Origin: an uncultured Phocaeicola sp.
Lineage (GTDB): Bacteria; Bacteroidota; Bacteroidia; Bacteroidales; Bacteroidaceae
DNA: 64,000 nucleotides
Direction of reading: 5' to 3'
Assembly: GCA_944319745.1 (NCBI GenBank)
Contig: CALUET010000002.1
Span: 124,001 to 188,000 of the forward strand
The notes below the pieces were generated by a model, which ran no database searches, was not told the DNA's origin, and saw only the letters and a program-made list of their open reading frames with translations. The translations under genes were made by a program, and so were the position numbers. Numbering within the stretch: the stretch's first letter is position 1; each line of letters opens with the position of its first letter. This document shows positions 26,067-34,664 of the stretch, piece after piece.

Positions 26067-26081
26067 TATATATATATATAT
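26062..26081 (-). repeat. (AT)10 microsatellite in promoter spacer
   Basis: Twenty bases of uninterrupted alternating A/T directly upstream of and overlapping the predicted -7 box of the outer-membrane barrel gene. Such tracts change length by slipped-strand mispairing. Confidence 0.9.
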
Positions 26082-26154
26082 GTTGTATCTCTATCCGTGT
26101 TAAAAAAACAAAAAGCCACTTCACGGCCGATGCGGGTACGTTTTTCCGTAGGGT

Positions 26155-26276
26155 TGCCGTTGCATAAAAAAATCGGGCGAAAAACTTGCTTTCGCCCGCG
26201 GAATGTAGTATCTTTATAAGGTAAAGGAAGTGCCGGAGTCCGGAACCGGGACAGCCGTTTACGGCGGTCATTGACA
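26155..26276 (-). repeat. 122-bp direct repeat, copy 2
   Basis: 120 of 122 bases identical to 23402-23523, same orientation, 2753 bases apart. Located 3' of aguB and 5' of the barrel gene promoter. Confidence 0.93.
26166..26198 (-). terminator. Hairpin terminator in repeat copy 2
   Basis: Stem 26174-26182 with 26190-26198, same sequence as copy 1, T7 run on the minus strand. Expected to stop transcripts from the aguA-aguB side before the barrel gene promoter. Confidence 0.8.
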
Positions 26277-26314
26277 TTGTGAAAAACACACACATACGGA
26301 AAACACACACAATA

Positions 26315-26341
26315 AATCCCGAAGCAGGACACCCCGGGATT
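26315..26341 (-). terminator. Hairpin after aguB
   Basis: Stem AATCCCG (26315-26321) with CGGGATT (26335-26341), 13-base loop, followed on the minus strand by TATTGTG. It occupies the same position relative to the 122-bp repeat as the hairpin at 23561-23595, so both may belong to one larger, partly diverged unit. Confidence 0.45.
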
Positions 26342-26376
26342 CATTACGCGCATCATTGGTTTACAACATGTTGCGG

Positions 26377-27264
26377 TCAGTCGATAAAGCGTTTCTTCAA
26401 CTCTCCGAACTCGTCCGTGCGGCGGTCTCTGAGGAACGGCCACCAGCGGCGTACCTGCTCGCTGCGTCCCATGTCGATTTCCACCACCAGGTTCTCCTCC
26501 TTCAGGCTGTCGGCCCGTGCCAGCAGTTCGCCCTGCGGTCCGGCCACGAAGCTGTTTCCCCAGAAACGTATGCCGTTGGTCTGCCCCGAAGGATCGGGTT
26601 CGTGTCCCACGCGGTTCACCGTAATCACAGGCAAGCCGTTGGCCACGGCATGTCCCCGTTGCACGGTCATCCACGCATCCAGTTGTCGCAGTTTCTCCTC
26701 CTGCGTGTCGGTGCTTTCCCATCCTATGGCAGTGGGATATATCAGCAGTTCGGCCCCCTTCAGCGCCATCAGCCGTGCTCCTTCGGGATACCACTGGTCC
26801 CAGCACACCTGCACGCCCAGTCGCCCGAGCGAGGTGTCTATGGGAGTGAAGCCGAGGTCGCCGGGGGTGAAATAAAACTTCTCGTAGTAGGCCGGATCGT
26901 CGGGGATGTGCATCTTGCGGTATTTCCCGGCAATGCTTCCGTCGGTGTCGAACACCACGGCCGTGTTGTGATATAGTCCCGCAGCGCGGCGTTCGAAGAG
27001 CGATGTCACCAGCACGATGCCGTATGCGGCAGCCAGTTCGCCGTAGAAGCCCGTGGACGGTCCGGGGACGGGTTCGGCCAGGTCGAACATCGCGGTATCC
27101 TCCGTCTGGCAGAAATACGGCGTGTTGTGCAGTTCCTGGAGCACCACGAGTTGTGCCCCTGCCTGTGCCACGGAGGCGATGTTGGCGTGCAGTTTCTCAA
27201 GATTCAGTTTGATGTTGTCGGTGCATGCCTGTTGCACTAAACCGACGCGGATGATTTTCTTCAT
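26377..27264 (-). CDS. aguB: N-carbamoylputrescine amidase
   Basis: Nitrilase-superfamily enzyme hydrolysing N-carbamoylputrescine to putrescine, CO2 and ammonia. 295 residues, normal length. Catalytic triad: Glu in VVLQELHNTPYF (about residue 43), Lys in GKYRKMHIPDDP (about 120) and Cys in GVQVCWDQWYPE (about 157). The start overlaps the aguA stop by 4 bases, and the paired context is what separates it from other nitrilases. Confidence 0.94.
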   Translation of the reverse strand: MKKIIRVGLVQQACTDNIKLNLEKLHANIASVAQAGAQLVVLQELHNTPYFCQTEDTAMFDLAEPVPGPSTGFYGELAAAYGIVLVTSLFERRAAGLYHNTAVVFDTDGSIAGKYRKMHIPDDPAYYEKFYFTPGDLGFTPIDTSLGRLGVQVCWDQWYPEGARLMALKGAELLIYPTAIGWESTDTQEEKLRQLDAWMTVQRGHAVANGLPVITVNRVGHEPDPSGQTNGIRFWGNSFVAGPQGELLARADSLKEENLVVEIDMGRSEQVRRWWPFLRDRRTDEFGELKKRFID

Positions 27265-28376
27265 ATATTCAAGAGTTTTACGTTTTCGGGATATTGCATA
27301 GTCACGCAGTGCAGCGAGCCGTGCTGGCAGATGAGCGGGCGGCAGTCTATGCCCACGATTTCCCTGTCGGGGAATGCCCGGCGCAGCACGTCGGCAGCCC
27401 GGCGGTCGTTCTCCGGTTGGGCGTAGGTGGGGTACAGCACGGCGCGGTTTATCACGAGGAAGTTGGCATACGTGGCGGGCAGGCGTGTGCCGTCGTCATC
27501 GTACACGGCATCGGCCATGGGCAGAGGGAGCAGCCGGTAGGGGCGTCCGTCGGCCGTGCGGAACGTTTTTAGTTGTTCCTCCATGTCGCGCAGTGCGGCA
27601 TAGTGCTCGTCGCCCTCGTCGGTACACTTCACGTATGCGATGGTGTCGTCGGGACAGAAGCGTGCCAGCGTGTCCACGTGGCTGTCGGTGTCGTCGCCGG
27701 CCAGATATCCGTGGTCGAGCCACAACACGCGCTGCATGCCCAGCGTGCGTTTCAGGTAGTCTTCTATCTCCCGGCGGCTCATGGTGTCGTTTCGGTTGGG
27801 GGAAAGCAGGCATTGCGACGTGGTGAGCAGTGTGCCTTTGCCGTCGCTCTCTATCGAGCCTCCTTCAAGCACGAAGTTCCTGTGGTTGAGGTATTCGCCC
27901 GACAGCACTCCGTTGCGGTGGAGACGTTCGTTTATCAGATTGTCTTTGCAGGCGGCAAATTTCATGCCCCATCCGTTGAAGCAGAAGTCGGCCAGCAGGG
28001 GCGTTCCGTCGTTGCGCAGCAGGGTGATGAAGGCATGGTCGCGTGCCCAGGTGTCGTTCGTGGGACAGGCCGCAAAGCGGATGTTGTGGCGGAAGTCCGT
28101 GTCCTCCAGCACGCGGGGGAAATGCGGTGCCACCACGAGCAGCGGTTGTCGCGAGGCGATTTCGCGTGCGATGTTCACGAAACATTCCTCCACGCGGTCG
28201 AGCATGTACGCCCAGTCGGTACCGTCGTGCGGCCACGTCAGTTGCACGAAGCTCTGCGTGTGCCATTCGGCGGGAAGGGTATATGCGGATACGTCCTCTT
28301 CGGTGTTTCGGAGGGGCCATGCAAAGGGCACGCAGCCGTCCGTGTTTTGTTTTGGAAGTGATGCTTGGATAGCCAT
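27261..28376 (-). CDS. aguA: Agmatine deiminase
   Basis: Peptidyl-arginine-deiminase-family enzyme converting agmatine to N-carbamoylputrescine + ammonia; with aguB it makes putrescine. 371 residues. Motifs: VLEGGSIESDGKGTLLTT, HVDTLARF (catalytic His), and the C-terminal nucleophile in QHGSLHCVTMQ. The usual core starts near LPAEWHTQSFVQLTWPH; the extra 35 or so residues at the N terminus from the ATG at 28374-28376 may be a true extension. Lies 11 bases after tamB, so it could be read from the tamB promoter. Confidence 0.94.
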   Translation of the reverse strand: MAIQASLPKQNTDGCVPFAWPLRNTEEDVSAYTLPAEWHTQSFVQLTWPHDGTDWAYMLDRVEECFVNIAREIASRQPLLVVAPHFPRVLEDTDFRHNIRFAACPTNDTWARDHAFITLLRNDGTPLLADFCFNGWGMKFAACKDNLINERLHRNGVLSGEYLNHRNFVLEGGSIESDGKGTLLTTSQCLLSPNRNDTMSRREIEDYLKRTLGMQRVLWLDHGYLAGDDTDSHVDTLARFCPDDTIAYVKCTDEGDEHYAALRDMEEQLKTFRTADGRPYRLLPLPMADAVYDDDGTRLPATYANFLVINRAVLYPTYAQPENDRRAADVLRRAFPDREIVGIDCRPLICQHGSLHCVTMQYPENVKLLNI

Positions 28377-28387
28377 ATTCGTAGGTT

Positions 28388-31300
28388 TTATAAATTGTTT
28401 TCTTCTGTCGTGGTTTGTTGCAATGCATCGTGAGGTGTTTCACCGGGGCGGTGCTGTGCATTGTCGTTTCGGTTTCTCCGTCGGCGGAAGAACCAGTCGA
28501 ACAGTTCCCTCCAGCGGCTGAAGTCTTTCTTGTACATCAGTCCGATGCCCTGCGTGGTAAGTGTCGACTTGGTGAAATACCGGTCGTTCGTCTGGTTGTA
28601 TCCGCGCAGCCGCAGTTCGCCGTTCTTGGTGAGCAGCCAGATAGCCTCGAAGTCGCCCACGAAGTTTGTATTGCGCATGGGATTGTCCTTGTAACCGAAG
28701 TTTCCGTTTATGATGAGCCGGTTGTTCAGCAGTCGTCCCGAGAGGATGGCCTCGGCCTCTACGTCGCTCCATCCCTTTTCGCCGGTGCTCAGGTTGGTGC
28801 CCAGGTTCCAGCTGCCGTTGTCGATGACTTGCGAGAGCATGTTGTTCAGCTGTCCCGACAGGGTGCTGAAGGCCAGTGAGCTGGTGGCATCCGACTGGTT
28901 GGCGTTTGCGGCGTAGTCGTACGTGTAGAATTTGCCCACGCCCAGCAGATAGATGATTTGCGTGTTCATCTGTTCTTCCGTGCTTGTGAGGCTTCGCACC
29001 AGTTCGCGGTCTTCCTCGTTCACGGTGGGCAGCTCCAGGTCAAACTTCAGATTGGGAGCCGTAAGGTTACCCGTGAGGTTCATCAGGCAGTTCACCCGCA
29101 CGGTGGAGCGGCTGGTGGAGGCATCGGCCACGAGGTCGTTCAGCGAAGCCGAGTTGACGGTGTACACGGCCTGTACGTTCAGGTTGGCCGCACGTGGGTT
29201 TCCGGTGAACGAGACCGTGCCGCCCGATTGCAGCACGAAGTCTTTGCGTATGAAGTTTTGTATGCTCATCTTGTAGATGCCCTGCTCGATGTTGTATGTG
29301 CCGAATATCTGGAAATCGCCCTTGTTGTAGAAGTTGAGACGCAGGTTCCCGTTTCCCTGGGCCTGTATGTTGTCGCCGGCCGACGAGTCGGTGATGATTT
29401 TCATGGTGGCGGCAGGCGTGGCCTCTATCTGGAGGTTCATGTGGATGTCGCTTTTCACGTCGTCGTCGGTACGCTTTTTCTGCGAGTTGAGCGGGTGGTA
29501 AAGCTCGGTTTGCGGCAGAGAGAGGTTACGGTGCGGGGTTTTGTCGACGAAGGTGATGAAGTGGTTGCTGGCCGCTTCGCTGGCCGTTGAGGTGACGTAT
29601 GCGAAGAGCGTGTTTTCGTCCGTCCGCATGGAACCGTCTATGTTCAGGCTGCCGGGCACTCCGCGCAGGTTTACGCTGCCTGTGGTGTATATCTTCCCGT
29701 AGAAAGGAAAGTCGGGGGTTTCCTTCTCCGAGTAAAACACCTGCATGCCCGATGTGGTGATGTGGAAATCGTACGTCAGTTGTTTCAGGTTTGTATGCCC
29801 GATGTGTCCGTACAGCCGTCCGGGATGTCCCTCGGCATCGGAGATGCGCACGTCGGGGAAGCGGAATTCTCCCGGGCGGATGCGTATCGTGTCGCTCTGG
29901 CCACGGAAGTAAGTGTTCAGTATGTTTACGTTCATGCTGAAGTCGGCACGTGCGTCACCCTCCAGGTCGAGTTTCGCAAAGGGACCGAACAGTCGCACCT
30001 TGCCGTAGGCCCGTCCCTGCATGTTGGTGAAGATGCCGTCGACGAAGGGTTGCAGGAAAGCCAGGTTGGTGCCTCCGGCCTGTATGTGCAGATCCAGCCC
30101 TTTCTGTTTGGGAGAGATGTATCCGTTTACGCGGGTGAAGCGCAGAGAGTCCTCGCGCATGTCGGCCAGCAGGCGTATTCCCTTGATGCTGTCGTCCCAG
30201 AGGCCGAGTATTTCGGCCTGTCCCAGCAGGGCATCGTTCAGGGTAAAGTCGCGCACGCCGAGGCGGGCAACCATGTCGGGCTTGTCAAATATGTGGTTCA
30301 GGTGTACCTTTCCCGAAATCATTCCGTTGAACTGTACGGCGCGGAACTGTATCATGCTCATGAGGTATTGCAGATTGATGTTCCGCAGGTCGACCACGCA
30401 CGAGTCGTCCGCACTGTCGCCTATGCGCCCGTCGGCCTTCAGGTACTGGCTTCCGTGTTCGAAGAGGAAGTCTTTAATCTCCACTTTCCGGTTGTCTATG
30501 ACGATTTGCGACGGGTGTACGTGCCACGTCGTGTCGTTCAGAACCACCGTACCGGGGTTGATGTCTATGATGGTTCGTACCTTTTCTTCTTCCTGCGAAG
30601 GCTCGAAACGCGTCACGGCGTTCAGCATACCGCTGTATGTGTCGGGCGTGTTGTTTCCCCATCCCACCGTTGTTTCCAGTCGGTTGTCCTTTACGCCGGC
30701 TTCCAGGGCAAGGTTTACCGTACTACCTTTCTTCATGCGTTTGCTCCCCCTCAGGCGGCATTGCAGGGCATCGTCGGTGTTTTCCAAGAGCAGAGCTCCC
30801 GATTCGTACAGCGCGCCGTCGTAGGTCAGTTCGGGGAAGTAGCCGTATATGCGTATTTTCTCGTCGCGGTCGGAGAATTGTCCTTCCAGCGTTACGGGCA
30901 TGGACAGCTCGAGGGGGATGTCGAGCACGCGCGAAAGGATTTCGGTATCGTGTATGCGGAAGTCGAAACGGAAGTCGTTCGTTTGCCGGGGTTGTGTTTC
31001 TTCCTCCGTCGGCAGCGAGGGGATGTACCGTTTTAGCACGCGCATGAAAGCCGACGGGATGGTGCGGTAGAGATAATTTCCCTGTATCGTTCCGTGCATG
31101 AAGGGCGCACGTATGTCGATGTGTTTCGCATTGTTTTCCCCGTCGGACGCGGCCGTGATGCTCAGCCGGTCGAGGAAATACCGCCTGGCGCTGTCGGGAG
31201 CGTTCACCCGCAGGCTGTCGAGGCTGATAAAGCCCTCCATGTCGTCGATGGAATGCCCTTTGAAGTCGGCCGTGAGATTCAGCGACACGTCCAGTCCCGT

Positions 31301-32920
31301 GTATTTCTTTGTCAGATGCAAGTCGTTCGGGCGGAAATTCCGCATCGTGGCCCTCAGGTTGAAGTCGGGAGTCTGTCCCGAGGTAATGAAGCGTCCGTTC
31401 ACCTCTATTTGCCCGTTTTCATCGTCCATGGCCAGTTTCCCGTTGAACCCTCCCTGCGAGAATTGCCCGTCGAGCAGGATGTTTTGGTAGTTGTAGCGCT
31501 TGTAGTCGAGCGAGGCGATGGTGGCGCGCACGTACGACTCCATGTGGTTTTCAGAATATTTCAGTCCGTTCAGTTCGGCCGAGAAGGACGTTTTCCCCCA
31601 TACCTCCTCGTTGTTGAGCAGTTTCCCCAAGTCCAGTTCCTGGCTTTCCACGTACCCCGAGTAGCTGTGCAGGCCGGTATTTTTCTCGGTGTGCATGGTT
31701 ACGTTGGCATTGATGATGCCCGCGTTCGACGAGAGCACCCCTGTGGCGTTCAGTTCGGGCAGGTATCCCGATATGTTTCCCCTGAAGCGGAAGAACTGCA
31801 TCTTCTGCAGTGCCTTCGGACGTTCGTTTTTCCCCGTCAGGTTGCCGATGAGCCATGCTATGCCGTTCTCGTTTATTTCGGCGTCGGACACGTTTCCCTG
31901 CACGTGCAGCGTGCTCCAGTCGTTCCAGTCCCTGACCGAGCCTGTGCCCTCGACAAGGATGCTTTCCGAGGCGTTTGCCGCGCGGAAGTGCGTACACTCG
32001 GTCTCGGCGCCCTTACCCTGCATGCGTATGCTCAGCGTGACGGGCGAGTGGAAATATGCCAGCTTGGGGAGGAACGGCGTGAAGTCGGCCGGCACGATGC
32101 GTGCGTTCAACACCCCGCCGTAGCGGAAGTCGTCCGCAGGGTTGGCAAGCGAGGGGATGCTGTCGTACGAGGCATACAGCGTGTCGAGCGAGACGACGGT
32201 CTCCGTCAGTGCAAGCTGTATCTTTCCGGCAGAGAAGGCGTGATTGTTTGCCGTGACCTTACCCGAGAGTTTCTTCAGTTTAAATCCGCTTTTCTCCTGA
32301 AAGCTCAGGCGCTTTATCTGTGCGTTCAGCGAGTCGGGGGTGAGAGCTTTCAGCGAGAGCGTACCCGAAATGTTGTGCAGTCCGATGTGGGCGGGGTTGA
32401 ACCGTCCCGGAGTTTCGTTTTCGGAGAACATGTCGTAGCGGATTTGCCCGCGGCGTATCAGGATGGTGTTGATGCGCAGGTCGAGCGGTGTCTTTTCGGC
32501 ATTCTCTTCTTTCGGCTTGAAGGCGTCGAGCACGAAACGGAAGTTGGGCTCGCTCTTGGGGTTCATGCGGTTCAGCCGTGCGTTCAGCCCGAACAGCTGC
32601 ACGCTGCTGATGTGTATCTTTCCGTGCAGCAGCGGCGAGAGTTCTATCTTGGCCGAGAGGCGCGATGCGCGCAGCATGTCTTCTCTGCTGAGGTCTTTCA
32701 GCGACAGATTCTGCACGATGATGCGGTTCAGCAGTCCCAGCTCGATGCGTTCTATCTTCACCTCCGAGCCGAGAGTGCGGCTCAGTTCCCTTTCTGCATA
32801 GCGGGTGATGGCCTGTTGCACGTAGGAGGTGCTCAACAAGGCGATAACCCCGAAGTAAATCCCCAGAATCAGAACGACCGAAATGCGTACCGTATGCTTT
32901 ATGCGCGTAAACTTGCTCAC
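28388..32920 (-). CDS. Translocation/assembly module TamB-like protein
   Basis: 1510-residue AsmA/TamB-type protein. One N-terminal membrane anchor (VRISVVLILGIYFGVIALLS, about residues 11-30) is followed by a very long beta-repeat region expected to bridge the periplasm, and a C-terminal DUF490/TamB domain (GTYNIEQGIYKMSIQNFIR, GGTVSFTGNPRAANLNVQAVY, later TLSGQLNNMLSQVID). Such proteins are linked to outer-membrane protein assembly or lipid transport. No TamA partner is adjacent. The start is GTG (32918-32920), the only start after an in-frame stop three codons upstream; a -7 box lies just before. Confidence 0.92.
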   Translation of the reverse strand: MSKFTRIKHTVRISVVLILGIYFGVIALLSTSYVQQAITRYAERELSRTLGSEVKIERIELGLLNRIIVQNLSLKDLSREDMLRASRLSAKIELSPLLHGKIHISSVQLFGLNARLNRMNPKSEPNFRFVLDAFKPKEENAEKTPLDLRINTILIRRGQIRYDMFSENETPGRFNPAHIGLHNISGTLSLKALTPDSLNAQIKRLSFQEKSGFKLKKLSGKVTANNHAFSAGKIQLALTETVVSLDTLYASYDSIPSLANPADDFRYGGVLNARIVPADFTPFLPKLAYFHSPVTLSIRMQGKGAETECTHFRAANASESILVEGTGSVRDWNDWSTLHVQGNVSDAEINENGIAWLIGNLTGKNERPKALQKMQFFRFRGNISGYLPELNATGVLSSNAGIINANVTMHTEKNTGLHSYSGYVESQELDLGKLLNNEEVWGKTSFSAELNGLKYSENHMESYVRATIASLDYKRYNYQNILLDGQFSQGGFNGKLAMDDENGQIEVNGRFITSGQTPDFNLRATMRNFRPNDLHLTKKYTGLDVSLNLTADFKGHSIDDMEGFISLDSLRVNAPDSARRYFLDRLSITAASDGENNAKHIDIRAPFMHGTIQGNYLYRTIPSAFMRVLKRYIPSLPTEEETQPRQTNDFRFDFRIHDTEILSRVLDIPLELSMPVTLEGQFSDRDEKIRIYGYFPELTYDGALYESGALLLENTDDALQCRLRGSKRMKKGSTVNLALEAGVKDNRLETTVGWGNNTPDTYSGMLNAVTRFEPSQEEEKVRTIIDINPGTVVLNDTTWHVHPSQIVIDNRKVEIKDFLFEHGSQYLKADGRIGDSADDSCVVDLRNINLQYLMSMIQFRAVQFNGMISGKVHLNHIFDKPDMVARLGVRDFTLNDALLGQAEILGLWDDSIKGIRLLADMREDSLRFTRVNGYISPKQKGLDLHIQAGGTNLAFLQPFVDGIFTNMQGRAYGKVRLFGPFAKLDLEGDARADFSMNVNILNTYFRGQSDTIRIRPGEFRFPDVRISDAEGHPGRLYGHIGHTNLKQLTYDFHITTSGMQVFYSEKETPDFPFYGKIYTTGSVNLRGVPGSLNIDGSMRTDENTLFAYVTSTASEAASNHFITFVDKTPHRNLSLPQTELYHPLNSQKKRTDDDVKSDIHMNLQIEATPAATMKIITDSSAGDNIQAQGNGNLRLNFYNKGDFQIFGTYNIEQGIYKMSIQNFIRKDFVLQSGGTVSFTGNPRAANLNVQAVYTVNSASLNDLVADASTSRSTVRVNCLMNLTGNLTAPNLKFDLELPTVNEEDRELVRSLTSTEEQMNTQIIYLLGVGKFYTYDYAANANQSDATSSLAFSTLSGQLNNMLSQVIDNGSWNLGTNLSTGEKGWSDVEAEAILSGRLLNNRLIINGNFGYKDNPMRNTNFVGDFEAIWLLTKNGELRLRGYNQTNDRYFTKSTLTTQGIGLMYKKDFSRWRELFDWFFRRRRNRNDNAQHRPGETPHDALQQTTTEENNL

Positions 32921-32941
32921 GTCTGTTTAATGAAAATTTGT

Positions 32942-32949
32942 CAAAATTA
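32942..32949 (-). promoter_or_regulatory. -7 box of tamB-like gene
   Basis: Minus strand TAATTTTG, exact consensus, giving a leader of about 15 bases to the GTG start. Confidence 0.55.
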
Positions 32950-33049
32950 CAAATAAGCGGTGAAGTAAGCCGCATTGCGGCACGGAATTTCATTATTTTT
33001 AAGCAGAGTATGTATTTTTATACCGTTATGCAGTTTTCTTTCGCAAATG

Positions 33050-33082
33050 CAGGCATAAAAGGGAGGCTTATGCCTGGTTTTT
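33050..33082 (+). promoter_or_regulatory. Terminator-like hairpin in the nhaC leader
   Basis: Nine-bp perfect stem CAGGCATAA (33050-33058) with TTATGCCTG (33068-33076), 9-base loop, followed on the plus strand by GTTTTTG. It lies about 70 bases upstream of the antiporter ATG, with no plus-strand gene before it. A TATTTTTA box (one off consensus) at 33013-33020 could start a transcript that runs into it: an attenuator or a short stand-alone RNA. Confidence 0.5.
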
Positions 33083-33150
33083 GAAAAAATATTCCGACAT
33101 TTGCGGCCGGAAATATCACGAGTTTAACCCGATATTACTTTTTTTGCCAG

Positions 33151-34608
33151 ATGACAAAGCCTGACAGATTTCCTTCACCCCTTGTTTCGCTCATCCCCGT
33201 AGCGTTTCTCATCGGGATGCTGTTCTTCACCATCCGCATATTCGGTGCCGACGCCTTGGGCGGGGCCGGGCAGATATGCCTGCTTTCGGCGGCAGCCTTG
33301 TGCGCATGCATCGGGATGGTTTTTTACCGCGTCTCGTGGAGCGACATCGAACGCGCCGTGACAAACAACGTGGCGGGAGTGTCGGTGGCGCTGGTCATCC
33401 TGCTCATTATCGGCGCCCTGTCCGCCACGTGGATGCTGAGCGGCGTTGTCCCCACACTGATATACTACGGCGTACAGTTGATGCACCCCAAGTTTTTCCT
33501 GCTTTCGTGCTGCGTGATTTGTGCGGCCGTGTCGCTCATGACGGGAAGCTCGTGGACCACCATCGCCACCATCGGCATCGCCCTGATGGGGATAGGCAAG
33601 GCCCAGGGATTTTCCGACGGATGGGTGGCCGGGGCCATCATCTCGGGAGCATACTTCGGCGACAAGGTTTCGCCCCTGTCGGATACCACCGTGATGGCAT
33701 CCTCGGTGACGGATACGCCGCTTTTCACCCACATACGTTACATGATGATTACCACCGTGCCGTCATTGCTCGTGGCCCTGACCGTATTCGGCGTTGCCGG
33801 GTGGCACCATACGCCGGCCGACGCGGCCACGGCCGAGCTGTTCACCGGCGGACTGGCGGAGCGTTTCCATATCTCGCTCTGGCTGCTCGTCGTCCCGTTG
33901 CTCACGGGCATCCTCATAGCCCGCAAGGTACCTTCCGTGGTCACCCTGTTTCTTTCCACGCTGATGGCCGTGGTGTGCATGTTTGTTTTTCAGCCGGACA
34001 TCCTGCGCGAGCTGGGAGGGGAGGTGCTGCAGGGCGGCGAGGGGATGTTTAAGGGCATGCTCCTTGCCCTGACGGGCCAGACGGGACTGGCCACGGGAAA
34101 TGCGGAGCTGGACGAACTTGTGGCTACGCGCGGCATGGGAGGCATGCTCGACACGGTATGGCTCATCGTTTGTGCCATGTGTCTGGGCGGGGCCATGACG
34201 GCATGCGGCATGCTGGCCGGGATGGCAAAAGGCTTCATGCGATTCACACACCGCCTCTCCGGGCTGGTGGCCTCGACGGTGGGGACGGGGTTGTTCCTCA
34301 ACATTGCCACGGCCGACCAGTACATCTCCATCATTCTCACGGGAAGCATGTTTAAAGACATATACAAAAAAGAAGGCTGTGAAAGCCGCTTGCTGAGCCG
34401 CACGACGGAAGATGCCGTGACGGTCACCTCGGTGCTTGTGCCGTGGAACTCGTGCGGCCTGACACAGTCCACCGTGCTGGGCGTCCCCACACTGACGTAT
34501 CTGCCTTACTGCGTGTTCAACTACGTCAGTCCGCTCATGAGCATCCTTGTGGCATGCCTGGGATATAAAATCGTCAGAGGGGGAAAGAAAACGGCGGAAA
34601 ACCTTTGA
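33151..34608 (+). CDS. NhaC-family Na+/H+ antiporter
   Basis: 485-residue inner-membrane protein of the NhaC family (Na+/H+, in some members amino-acid or malate/lactate exchange). About 12 hydrophobic helices; hallmark stretches are LMTGSSWTTIATIGIALMGIG, GAYFGDKVSPLSDTTVMASS and, in the second half, VPWNSCGLTQSTVLGVPTL and GTGLFLNIATADQYISIILTG. Start ATG 33151 follows GCCAG with no Shine-Dalgarno; 3' end overlaps the -33 element of the next promoter. Upstream hairpin suggests leader control. Confidence 0.92.
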   Translation: MTKPDRFPSPLVSLIPVAFLIGMLFFTIRIFGADALGGAGQICLLSAAALCACIGMVFYRVSWSDIERAVTNNVAGVSVALVILLIIGALSATWMLSGVVPTLIYYGVQLMHPKFFLLSCCVICAAVSLMTGSSWTTIATIGIALMGIGKAQGFSDGWVAGAIISGAYFGDKVSPLSDTTVMASSVTDTPLFTHIRYMMITTVPSLLVALTVFGVAGWHHTPADAATAELFTGGLAERFHISLWLLVVPLLTGILIARKVPSVVTLFLSTLMAVVCMFVFQPDILRELGGEVLQGGEGMFKGMLLALTGQTGLATGNAELDELVATRGMGGMLDTVWLIVCAMCLGGAMTACGMLAGMAKGFMRFTHRLSGLVASTVGTGLFLNIATADQYISIILTGSMFKDIYKKEGCESRLLSRTTEDAVTVTSVLVPWNSCGLTQSTVLGVPTLTYLPYCVFNYVSPLMSILVACLGYKIVRGGKKTAENL

Positions 34609-34634
34609 AAAGGCAGAAAAATTTCGTATCTTTG
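34604..34634 (+). promoter_or_regulatory. Promoter of the aminopeptidase gene (full -33/-7)
   Basis: TTTG (34604-34607), 19 bases, TATCTTTG (34627-34634): a complete Bacteroidetes promoter. The -33 element overlaps the antiporter stop codon. Start of transcription near 34641, leader about 24 bases. Confidence 0.8.
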
Positions 34635-34664
34635 AATGTTTAAAAAATCAATCTCACAACACAC

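Larger units (their letters stand above)
26030..26376. other. Intergenic region between aguB and barrel gene
   Basis: About 350 bases holding the barrel gene promoter and AT microsatellite, the second 122-bp repeat with terminator, and a hairpin close to the aguB stop. No gene seen. Confidence 0.6.
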
